From NCBI RefSeq assembly GCF_004298475.1, contig NZ_SCRP01000017.1:84480-148479 (forward strand): a stretch of DNA of 64,000 nucleotides. Direction: 5' to 3'. The position numbers were made by a program, and so were the translations under genes. The notes below the pieces were generated by a model that worked only from the letters and a program-made list of their open reading frames with translations, made no database searches and was not told the DNA's origin. This DNA is from Paraburkholderia sp. GTDB taxonomy: Bacteria > Pseudomonadota > Gammaproteobacteria > Burkholderiales > Burkholderiaceae. Shown one piece after another: positions 57,222 to 64,000 of the stretch (the first letter of the stretch is position 1; the number at the start of each line of letters is the position of its first letter).

Positions 57222-57977
57222 ATGAAAATCGTTGTTATCGGCGGTAGCGGTCTGATCGGATCGAACATTGTAAAGCGGCTACGCGTGAACGGTCATGAGG
57301 TTGTGGCGGCATCGCCGAGCACGGGCGTGAACACCCTCACCGGGCAGGGGCTGGCCGAAGCACTGGCTGGTGCGCACGCCGTTGTCGACGTGGCGAATTC
57401 GCCGTCGTTCGAAGACCGCGCGGTGCTGGAATTCTTCGAGACGTCCGGCCGGAATCTGCTTGCCGCCGAAGCGGCCGCGGGCGTGGAGCATCACCTCGCG
57501 CTTTCTATCGCTGGCAGCGATCGTCTCCCCGAAAGCGGCTATCTCCGGGCCAAAGTCGCTCAGGAGAAGTTGATCACGGCATCGAAGATTCCATACACGA
57601 TCTTGCGCGCGACGCAGTTCTTCGAATTCGTCGGCGGCATTATCGACGCGGGTGACGACAACGGCACGATCCACCTGTCGCCCGCGCTGATTCAGCCCGT
57701 CGCATCGGACGACGTCTCTGCCTTGCTGGCCGATCTCGCGGTCGGGGCGCCGACCAATGGTTATGTCGAGATAGGCGGACCCGATCGCTTTCCGCTCGAC
57801 GAACTGGCGCGCAAGTTTCTTGCCGCGCATGGCGACAAGCGGCCTGTGGTCGCCGATGTGCACGCGCGCTACTTCGGCACCGAGCTGGACGATTCGTCGC
57901 TCGTTGCGCACGACAACGCCCGCATCGGGCCCACGCGTTTCCTGAACTGGCTGAACGGGTCGCTGGGACGCGGGTGA
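57222..57977 (+). CDS. NmrA-like NAD(P)-binding protein (atypical SDR)
   Basis: 251-residue Rossmann protein with the glycine motif VVIGGSGLIGSNIVKRLRVNG at residues 4-24. Further atypical-SDR blocks are AHAVVDVANSPSFEDR, GVEHHLALSIAGSD, YLRAKVAQEKLI and YTILRATQFFEFVG; the usual YxxxK is replaced by YLRAK. The start MKIVVIGGSG at 57222 is preceded by AAGGAG. It may be a redox sensor or a reductase. First gene of the operon with the AhpD-like and cupin genes. Confidence 0.92.
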   Translation: MKIVVIGGSGLIGSNIVKRLRVNGHEVVAASPSTGVNTLTGQGLAEALAGAHAVVDVANSPSFEDRAVLEFFETSGRNLLAAEAAAGVEHHLALSIAGSDRLPESGYLRAKVAQEKLITASKIPYTILRATQFFEFVGGIIDAGDDNGTIHLSPALIQPVASDDVSALLADLAVGAPTNGYVEIGGPDRFPLDELARKFLAAHGDKRPVVADVHARYFGTELDDSSLVAHDNARIGPTRFLNWLNGSLGRG

Positions 57978-58037
57978 TCCCGTCGGCCCGTGAACTGCGC
58001 CTATTCACTTCTCTTTTTTTCACACTGAGGATCTGTG

Positions 58038-58517
58038 ATGACCCAACGCATCGATTACCAGAAGCAATCCCCCGAGCTGTTCAAGAAGTTCGTCGAATTC
58101 AGCCTTGCGCTCAAGCATTCCGCCGTCGAGGAGTCGATTCGTCATCTTGTCGATATTCGCGCATCGCAGATCAACGGCTGCGCTTTCTGTGTGGATATGC
58201 ACGTCAAGGAAGCCACGATTCATGGCGAACGGCCGTTGCGCTTGCATCATGTCGCGATCTGGCGCGAGTCGACGCTGTTCAGCCCGCGCGAGCGCGCGGC
58301 GCTGGCGTGGACCGAGGCGCTGACAAGGATTCCGGAGCACGGCGTGCCGGACGAAATCTATGATCGGGTGCGCACGCAACTGTCCGGGAAGGAATTGTCC
58401 GATCTGACTTTCCAGGTGATGTCGATTAACGCCTGGAATCGCGTCAACGTGGGTTTCCGGGTTGCGCCCGGCACCTATGACAAGGCATTCGGCATCGACA
58501 AATCCGGCCTGGCCTGA
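58038..58517 (+). CDS. Carboxymuconolactone decarboxylase-family (AhpD-like) protein
   Basis: 159-residue helical protein of the alkylhydroperoxidase-like type with CAFCVDMHVKEATIHGE: the redox CxxC and the conserved His. The terminal block FQVMSINAWNRVNVGFRV is also typical. The start at 58038 is preferred over the GTG directly before it because GAGGA is six bases upstream. Located between an NmrA-like and a cupin gene, an arrangement common to oxidative or aromatic-compound stress clusters. Confidence 0.92.
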   Translation: MTQRIDYQKQSPELFKKFVEFSLALKHSAVEESIRHLVDIRASQINGCAFCVDMHVKEATIHGERPLRLHHVAIWRESTLFSPRERAALAWTEALTRIPEHGVPDEIYDRVRTQLSGKELSDLTFQVMSINAWNRVNVGFRVAPGTYDKAFGIDKSGLA

Positions 58518-58604
58518 TCAGGCGGCGACGCAGCCGCGCAACGCGCTGCGTCGCCGAAATTCATTCACGGCCGCCCTGCGCGGATCGACAACGAGGAACA
58601 TGTC

Positions 58605-59015
58605 ATGACCTTTTCCAGAGCCTTTGCCATGCTGCTGCTGTTGGGCGCCGGGACTGTTGGCGCACAGCAGGCGCCGCCCTCGACACCCGTGACACAGGTA
58701 ACACCGCTGATGACCAGGGCGCTCGCGGACTATCCCGGCAAGGAAGCGGTGGTTCTCACGGTGGAGTACCCGCCGGGCGGATCGGATCCCGTGCATCGGC
58801 ACAATGCGCACGCATTCGTCTATGTGCTGCAGGGATCGATTGTGATGGGCGTGCGCGGCGGCAAACCCGTTACGCTGACGCCAGGCCAGACCTTTTACGA
58901 AGGCCCTGACGATGTACACACGGTTGGACGCAACGCCAGTCTTACCGAACCCGCAAAGTTTTTGGTGTTCCTGTTGAAGAGTCGCGGCGAGCCTGTTTTG
59001 ACGCCAGTGCATTGA
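58605..59015 (+). CDS. Exported cupin-domain protein
   Basis: 136-residue protein with a signal peptide (MTFSRAFAMLLLLGAGTVGA, cleaved near QQAP) and a single cupin. Motif 1 is PVHRHNAHAFVYVLQGSI, with metal-ligand histidines, and motif 2 is PGQTFYEGPDDVHTVGRNAS. A metal-binding periplasmic cupin; the substrate is unknown. Last gene of the NmrA-like/AhpD-like operon, followed by a strong terminator. Confidence 0.9.
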   Translation: MTFSRAFAMLLLLGAGTVGAQQAPPSTPVTQVTPLMTRALADYPGKEAVVLTVEYPPGGSDPVHRHNAHAFVYVLQGSIVMGVRGGKPVTLTPGQTFYEGPDDVHTVGRNASLTEPAKFLVFLLKSRGEPVLTPVH

Positions 59016-59070
59016 GGTCAGTTATCCGGGTCGCACGGTTGCTCTTATTCTGGTGATCTGTGCCAATAGA

Positions 59071-59108
59071 AAAGACCCATAAGTTTCTCAACTTATGGGT
59101 CCGTTTTT
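59071..59108 (+). terminator. Intrinsic terminator after the cupin gene
   Basis: A 12-bp perfect stem GACCCATAAGTT / AACTTATGGGTC (59074-59085 and 59090-59101) with loop TCTC, followed by CG and TTTTT. Confidence 0.93.
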
Positions 59109-59525
59109 CTCGGGTCATGCGTTTATCTACACCACCCCTCATGTACGTTTTCAAAGAAAGTGAAAATCTAGTCCGTTGAAAATCAAGGCATTTTGCACGT
59201 TTGTGCAAACGCAAGCGCGCTCACGTTTGCACAAAACGTGAAAATTTCCCACAATATTCTCATATTTCGCGAAAATTTCCGCGAGCAGGCTCCGCACTGT
59301 AGCAGTTCATAGCCGTGCCGGATTGGCACATCCATCAGCTCCAGCCTGTCTGACAGAATTACGTCCCAAGCTGTCATTTCGATTGCTGCAACGCAACTGC
59401 CGCGATATGGCTATCTGGCCGGGCTCAGTCGGACGTACGCCGTGGAGCCCGCTCGGCTCGCTTGTTTTTTAAGCACATCAAATGCGCGCTTGGCTTCGCA
59501 GACTTTCGATGGCTGACTTGATTGC
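59109..59525. other. Gene-poor region left of the IS21 element
   Basis: About 417 bp with no firm gene. Two palindromic sequences are notable: CGTTTGTGCAAACG (59198-59211) and ACGTTTGCACAAAACGT (59223-59239), which share GTTTG/TGCA elements. A 64-codon minus-strand frame (59183-59377) beginning MTAWDVILSDRLELMDVPIR is possible but unsupported. Base composition falls here, marking the left edge of the island. Confidence 0.45.
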
Positions 59526-59553
59526 TGTTAATTTGCACTGAATCCTGACCCAC
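59526..59553. repeat. Left terminal inverted repeat of the IS21 element
   Basis: 28-bp end whose last 23 bases (59531-59553) match the right end perfectly; the outer five differ by one base (A for G at 59530). Confidence 0.92.
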
Positions 59554-59598
59554 GATTTGCGTCGAATTCTGACCCACTCGTTGGACCAGCTTTGCGGG

Positions 59599-60225
59599 TT
59601 ATTCGGTGGGTATCTGGGTCTTCTTTCTCTCCTTTTTTGACTGCGTTGTGCTGTTTCTGAAACGGTAGCTGTCGTTGCCTGTTTCTACAATGTGGCAGTG
59701 ATGCGTGAGCCGGTCGAGCAGCGCGGTCGTCATCTTTGCATCGCCAAACACACTGGCCCACTCGGCGAAGCTCAGATTGGTGGTGATGATGATGCTGGTT
59801 CGTTCATAGAGCTTGCTGAGCAGGTGGAACAGCAGCACACCGCCGGTCTGGCTGAAGGGCAGATAGCCGAGTTCGTCGAGCACAACGAGATCGGCATACA
59901 CGAGCCGTGTTGCGAGTTGTCCTGGCTTGCCCACCAGCTTCTCCTGTTCAAGTGCATTGACCAGCTCGATGGTGGAGAAGAAGCGCACGCGACGACGATG
60001 GTGTTCGAGGGCCTGCACACCGATCGCGGTTGCCAGATGAGTCTTTCCTGTGCCGGGCCCGCCCACCAGAACGATGTTGTGCGCTGAGTCGATAAACTCG
60101 CACTGATACAGCTGCCGCACCAGCGCTTCGTTGGCGTCGCTGCAACTGAAGTCGAAGCCGCCGATGTCGCGATACGCCGGGAAGCGTCCTGCAGCGCAAA
60201 CCGGGGGCGCTTCGCAATGGCGCAC
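59599..60225 (-). pseudogene. istB: IstB helper ATPase, 5'-truncated
   Basis: 208 codons of an IS21 IstB AAA+ ATPase, which normally has about 250 residues. Walker [13 protein letters not shown] is at 54-65 and Walker [11 protein letters not shown] near 112-121. The conserved block [17 protein letters not shown] starts only at residue 14, so the usual helical N-terminal 50 or so residues are missing. The new GTG start lies at the deletion junction. Probably non-functional, but the ATPase core is whole. Confidence 0.88.
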
Positions 60226-60229
60226 CCTT

Positions 60230-61318
60230 CACCTGGCCTTCGGCGACGAAGACGAGCTTTGCAGCGTAGACGCGCAGGCTGATGGGCCGGTTGGCGAACG
60301 ACGCCGGCACGCTGTAGCGGTTGCGCTCGAAGTTCACGAGACAGGTTGGCGAGACGCGTTTGGTGTGTTCAACGAAGCCATCGAACGGCTGGCCCACCGG
60401 CATCAGGTGCGGTCGCTCGGCAGACCACGCATCCCATATCGTTGTGTCCTGCTCCGGGTGACGTGTCTGCTGCCACAGCAGCACGCACTGGTCGGCCAGC
60501 CAGTCGTTGAGCGCGGCGAGCGAACCGAACGTCGGTGCCTTCTGCCAGAGCCGGCGACGACTGTCCTGGACGTTCTTCTCGATCTGCCCCTTCTCCCAGC
60601 CGGAAGCGACATTGCAGAACTCGGCGTCAAACAGGTAGTGGCTCACCATCGCGCTGAACCGTGCGTTGACCTCGCGCACCTTGCCCGGGCGCACCCTGTC
60701 CACGGCGGTCTTCATGTTGTCATAGATGCCGCGGCGTGGAATGCCGCCCCAGGTCACGAACGCGTGATGATGCGCGTCGAACAGCATCTCGTGGGTCTGC
60801 AGCAGGTAGGCACGCAGGAAGAAGGCGCGGCTGTGGCTGAGCTTGAGCTGCGCGACCTGCAGCTTGGTGCGCTCGCCGTTGATGACGGCCCAGTCTTCGC
60901 TCCAGTCGAACTGGAACGCCTCGCCAGCGGCAAACCGGAGTGGAACAAACGTCCCGCGCCCGGTCGTCTTCGCCTGTTCGTGCTGTTCCTGTCGCCAGCG
61001 CCGGGCAAACGCCGCCACACGGTCATAGGAGCCGGTGAAGCCCAGTGCGCACAGGTCCGCGTGGATCTGCCTGAGGGTTCTGCGCTGTTTGCGGGGCCGG
61101 TTTGCTTCGGTCTTGAGCCAGCCTGCGAGCTTTGCAGCAAACCCATCGAGCTTGCTGGGGCTGTGGCGCACGGGATAGGCGGGTAGCACGGTGCCGGCCC
61201 GTATGTAACGCCTGACCGTGTTTCTGGACACGCCCAGTCGTTTGGCAATCTCGCGTAACGAGACACGATCGCGAAAGTGCCAGCGTCGGATGATGCTCAA
61301 TATAGCCACGTCGATCAC
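60230..61318 (-). pseudogene. istA: IstA transposase, 3'-truncated
   Basis: Residues 1-362 of an IS21 IstA are intact: helix-turn-helix (VSLREIAKRLGVSRNTVRRY, about 19-38) and the DDE catalytic residues Asp138 (FDWSED), Asp200 (IYDNMKTAV) and a Glu at 242 or 247 (GWEKGQIEKN). After FVAEGQV near 60230 the reading continues in the IstB reading region out of frame, so the normal C-terminal 120 or more residues are gone. The frame remains open to 59948 as junk. Confidence 0.88.
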
Positions 61319-61392
61319 TCCGTTCCCCCGCCCGTTGCCGAGCAGGTCAGTGTTCTACGTGGGTCAATATTCGATGCAAATTACTGCGCAGG

Positions 61393-61420
61393 GTGGGTCA
61401 GGATTCAGTGCAAATCAACA
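61393..61420. repeat. Right terminal inverted repeat of the IS21 element
   Basis: GTGGGTCAGGATTCAGTGCA followed by AATCAACA, the reverse complement of the left end except for one base. Confidence 0.92.
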
Positions 61421-62058
61421 TTCAAGACGTCCACAGCCTTCGTATAGCGGTCAATTAGGTCCGCGTCATCGAGAACGGCCTGTTTTCCCTTCGCAATCTC
61501 GGCATCGAGATTGAAATATTCGGCTGAGCGATACCCGACGTGAAACGATAGAACCGTACCCTTCCAGTTCTCGTATTTGTAAATCTCGAAACTGTTCAGC
61601 GGCTCGACCCATCCGCGCATCTGGTCAACGTAGAAAGCCACAAAGTAGTGCTCCGGCGAGGGCACTTCGTGAATCCACGGTTCCTTCCTCCGCGGCAGCT
61701 TCGCGCCAAACCCGACCAACGAGGCGAACTTCTTCTCGAACTCGTCGCTGCCCACCTCGTAGGACGTCCACAAACCATCGTCCGCTCGTATCCGCCACTC
61801 GTCGCGGTGCCGAGTTACGTAGTGTTCACGCCCGCCGAGCTCGAACTTCAGCAGCGCACGAACATCGAAATTCTTCCAGTCCGTGTCGAACGCCATATCG
61901 CACCCTAGTGTCCATAGCGGTAGGCGTGCGAGCGTAGATTTGCCGATAGAGTTATCCGCGCCCGTTATCAGGTTTAAGCCGGCTTCGAACCCGAATCGTC
62001 CGGCGAGCTTTCGGGTAGTCGACTGCACGTAGAGGGTCCTGAATATCAATGCGCTCAT
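61421..62058 (-). pseudogene. SMC-like AAA ATPase, C-terminal part lost to the IS
   Basis: About 213 codons of the N-terminal part of an ABC/SMC-type ATPase remain. FEAGLNLITGADNSIGKSTL (24-43) carries the P-loop, with an Ala before DNSIGKST where most families have Gly. The IS right end at 61420 ends the gene; the open frame takes four IS-coded residues and stops, so Walker B and signature motifs are missing. Upstream lies a DUF4297 gene in the same direction. Partner ATPases of this type drive nuclease effectors in several anti-phage systems; the exact family is not certain. Confidence 0.75.
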
Positions 62059-62110
62059 GGGCTTTCGTACGCAAATTTCTTACGAGCAGTTTGTAGTTGG
62101 GTAATCCCAT
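61952..62110 (-). CDS. Tiny frame coupled to the nuclease gene
   Basis: 52 codons (MGLPNYKLLVRNLRT...) starting four bases after the DUF4297 stop, in a different frame from the ATPase and overlapping its first 36 codons. The product is basic. It could be a remnant of the small middle protein of three-component systems or just a leader that carries ribosomes to the ATPase start at 62058. It has no recognised domain and only a weak ribosome site. Confidence 0.3.
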   Translation of the reverse strand: MGLPNYKLLVRNLRTKAHERIDIQDPLRAVDYPKARRTIRVRSRLKPDNGRG

Positions 62111-62114
62111 ATCA

Positions 62115-63221
62115 CTATGACCTGAGATACTCGATTATGTAGGCGGCGGCGCGGCTCTCTCGGTCTCTGAGATGCTCGGTGACGACAGGCGCGCAGGTGT
62201 TGACCAAGCTATCCAGCGTCTGTCGGCACAGTACCGCTTCGAGCGTCGACAGGTGCTCGCGTATTGAGTCTCGGACTTGCACCTGAACCAGCGCTCCTCC
62301 GGCCAGCGTGTTGAGCAAGTAGGTACGAGCGCGCTCCCGAAGCCTTTTTACGTCACGCGTCAGAAACCCCAGCTCGCGGACCTGTGAATCAAAGTCGTTG
62401 ATGAGTTCGTCGGTGGACGCCGTCGACGAGTATTGCGCGAACAGTGCTTCAACGCGGTCGGCCGTTAGGCCCTTCCGCATGACAAGCTGGTCCCAGTCGG
62501 AATAGTCCCAAGCAATCTCGCCCTTGCGCCGTAACTCGTCGGTGAGCACGACATATATCTGAGTGCTGTTGCTGTGCTGGTTTGGATTGCGCTCAGTGAG
62601 CAGGTCGGAGATTAGACCTATGACAGCGTGGCGCGTGGAACGCGTGTCGAGCGAAGGTTCGCGGAAATGCAGCTTCTCGAGAGGAACGCTAGCGTTCAGC
62701 TCTGTCTGCAAAGACTCGCGGATAACGGTGGCGGTCTTTTCTTCCAGTTCGCTGAAAGGTATCTCTTCTAGGCGAAATCCGGAGGTCTTCAACTTAAGCG
62801 AAAAACCACGAGTCGCCACTAAGCCCAATTTTTGGACGCGCTCGGCAATATCCTTCGCCGCGATACTGGACAGCATTTTGCCGAGAATGGAGTTCTTGGC
62901 TCCCGACCGCTTAATTAAAGCCTGTGAACTGTATCCGCTCTTCCCACCGGCCTTGACCTGACAGAAGATAAAACTCGTTTCCTCTGCATCTAATGACGTC
63001 CCGAAAACCACGTCCTCATGTAGCTCGACGAAGACAATGCTCGCCTCACCTCGATGATGGAGTTCAAGGAACTCATGCAGCGCCCAGTCATACTGATAGC
63101 TGAATCGGTCCGCAGTCACCGCCCCCGCCGTCTCACGCTGTGGTGAAAAAAGCGGGTTCGGAGATTTAGCTCCCGAAGGAGCCAGCGGGGATTGCGACCC
63201 GGTCGATTTTAGGTCTCTCAC
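62115..63221 (-). CDS. DUF4297/Cap4-type nuclease-like protein
   Basis: 368-residue protein. Residues about 30-110 match the pattern of DUF4297 (Cap4-type dsDNA endonuclease, PD-(D/E)xK fold): RFSYQYDWALHEFLEL, then VELHEDVVF with candidate acidic residues Glu66 and Asp70, and CQVK with Gln88 and Lys90. The remaining 250 residues have no domain I recognise and may be a sensor or dimerisation part. The GTG start at 63221 lacks a strong ribosome site. Less GC-rich than the chromosome, next to an SMC-like ATPase gene; probably an anti-phage effector. Confidence 0.7.
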   Translation of the reverse strand: MRDLKSTGSQSPLAPSGAKSPNPLFSPQRETAGAVTADRFSYQYDWALHEFLELHHRGEASIVFVELHEDVVFGTSLDAEETSFIFCQVKAGGKSGYSSQALIKRSGAKNSILGKMLSSIAAKDIAERVQKLGLVATRGFSLKLKTSGFRLEEIPFSELEEKTATVIRESLQTELNASVPLEKLHFREPSLDTRSTRHAVIGLISDLLTERNPNQHSNSTQIYVVLTDELRRKGEIAWDYSDWDQLVMRKGLTADRVEALFAQYSSTASTDELINDFDSQVRELGFLTRDVKRLRERARTYLLNTLAGGALVQVQVRDSIREHLSTLEAVLCRQTLDSLVNTCAPVVTEHLRDRESRAAAYIIEYLRS

Positions 63222-63631
63222 GTCTAAGGGCGGCGCTTTTTAGTTGCCCCATTATAACCAGCGTATGCAGCATCATCGATACGCATCTCTGATTAGAAGG
63301 GCCGCGCCGTGATATTGAACCGCTCGTCGCGAGCTGTGCAGAACGTATTCCGTGCGGCTGGGAGGTGTCGAAATATGCGATTTGAATCCTGAAGCTTCCG
63401 GCTGGAGTCCGAAAATACGTCCCTCGCCGTCCCGCCCAAACGCGTTTTGAAGAGCTGAACAATCTCGCACTTTCGTGACTGTGACAGAAGTTCCAGCCAA
63501 GTACGAAATTTTCCAATGCTGTAAGCGTCTGTTTTTAAATGGTTTCTTTGCAGCCCAAAGTAAAATTTGCGCGACACAGTCACATGGTCCTACTATTATA
63601 AATAGCGCTGTGTGACAGGGACACTCCGAGC
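63222..63631. other. Divergent promoter region of the defence-like island
   Basis: 410 bp without a gene, clearly AT-richer than the chromosome. CTACTATTATAAAT (about 63591-63604) is a good -10-like region for the rightward gene at 63632. GACACAGTCACA (about 63573) and CTGTGTGACAG (about 63608) flank it as partly related inverted motifs, a possible operator. Minus-strand frames here look random. Confidence 0.5.
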
Positions 63632-63882
63632 ATGACCGACGACTTGCACGACTTCTTGGTGAAAGAAGGCCCCCAGCTCAGTGGGAGCGTTGCACTTGGC
63701 CTCGCGAGCTGGCTTGGCATCACACCGGCGGCAGCACGGAAGAAAATCGAGCGCCGAAGCGCGGAGGTACGCGCGCTGACTATCCCCTTCGCGCGTCGCG
63801 CAAGATTTCTGTATGCGGCCAGCCAATATGGCAGCGATAGATTTTGGGCCCGGCTAGCTCAAGCGTTTGAAGAAGGCAATGG
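63632..63882 (+). pseudogene. N-terminal fragment of an unknown protein, cut by a second IS21 copy
   Basis: 83 codons (MTDDLHDFLVKEGPQLSG, then LASWLGITPAAARKKIERRS) with a possible helix-turn-helix-like pattern, followed by IPFARRARFLYAASQYGSDRFW. The gene is interrupted at 63883 by an IS21 left end; the open frame adds 13 IS-coded residues. The layout suggests an N-terminal winged-helix part of a larger defence-related protein, but I do not recognise the family with confidence. Confidence 0.6.
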
Positions 63883-64000
63883 TGTTGATTTGCACGGAAT
63901 CCTGACCCACGAATTGCATTGAATTCTGACCCACCCGTTGGACCAGCTTTACGGGTTATTCGGTGGGTATCTGGGTCTTCTTTCTCTCCTTCTTTGGCTG
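63883..64000 (-). mobile_element. Second IS21-family copy, left end only in window
   Basis: From 63883 the sequence TGTTGATTTGCACGGAATCC and the next 90 bases repeat the left end of the element at 59526, with a few differences, including the internal GAATTCTGACCCAC repeat and the end of istB (from about 63958). Orientation is the same as that of the first copy. The rest lies beyond the window, so its integrity is unknown. Confidence 0.9.

Larger units (their letters stand above)
59526..61420 (-). mobile_element. IS21-family insertion sequence, internally deleted
   Basis: The element runs from TGTTA at 59526 to CAACA at 61420, with TG...CA ends as in IS21. Its ends match as 28-bp inverted repeats with one mismatch (core ATTTGCACTGAATCCTGACC). 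A second shorter copy of the GAATTCTGACCCAC motif lies inside the left end, as in IS21 multiple terminal repeats. It carries istA and istB on the minus strand, but the istA 3' part and istB 5' part are missing. No target-site duplication is evident. Confidence 0.92.

Noticed and set aside
59183-59377. 64-codon minus-strand frame left of the IS21 element
   Set aside because: The start MTAWDVILSDRLELMDVP is plausible, but the end runs through palindromic AT-rich DNA and nothing supports expression.
59948-60229. C-terminal 94 codons of the istA open frame as real protein
   Set aside because: After the FVAEGQV block the frame reads istB DNA in another phase; it is the result of the deletion, not IstA sequence.

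Overview
The window is a GC-rich, densely packed stretch of a Burkholderiaceae chromosome, most like Paraburkholderia, Caballeronia or Burkholderia. This rests on gene content and order (gatCAB divergent from mre-mrd; def-fmt-htpX-rsmB-DUF4390-NtrY-like kinase), on a QueE with the long CX14CX2C cluster loop typical of Burkholderia, and on a Burkholderia-type trimeric porin. No database search was possible, so species-level placement is inference.

Core part (1-33 kb). gatC, gatA and a truncated gatB (minus strand) make the tRNA amidotransferase. They diverge from the rod-shape operon mreB-mreC-mreD-mrdA-mrdB. Next come a Sel1-repeat protein with an HpcH/HpaI aldolase, the queuosine genes queC-queE-queD, tRNA-Phe, and a long leftward series def-fmt-lysE-htpX-rsmB-DUF4390-histidine kinase-response regulator. 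dprA, a thioredoxin-like gene and topB run the other way. A LysR regulator, a 3' remnant of GTP-type PEP carboxykinase, a hydroxyacid dehydrogenase, a patatin-like lipase and tRNA-Lys follow.

Catabolic part (33-44 kb). glpR-glpD-glpK-glpF form a glycerol unit with a TTCG-N4-CGAA GlpR operator before glpD. An acetaldehyde dehydrogenase gene with a good sigma-54 promoter and a DUF779 gene converge on eutB-eutC. Together these would turn ethanolamine into acetaldehyde and then acetate.

Accessory part (44-59 kb). A Met/His-rich DUF2946 protein, a TonB-dependent receptor, tonB-exbB-exbD, a BNR-repeat secreted protein and a TlpA-like thioredoxin look like one metal-linked uptake locus. Then come a porin, an LrgA/LrgB-type pair with a divergent Lrp regulator, an AhpD-like gene, and a winged-helix/TPR regulator divergent from an NmrA-like, AhpD-like and cupin operon.

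Right end (59-64 kb). This is a young, damaged island. An IS21-family element with near-perfect 28-bp ends has lost the istA/istB junction, and a second copy in the same orientation starts at 63883. Between them lie about 2.5 kb of less GC-rich DNA with a DUF4297/Cap4-type nuclease gene, an SMC-like ATPase gene cut by the first IS, a tiny coupled reading frame between them, and a divergent gene cut by the second IS. It resembles the wreck of an anti-phage system of the ABC-three-component/Lamassu kind and is the most unusual part of the window.
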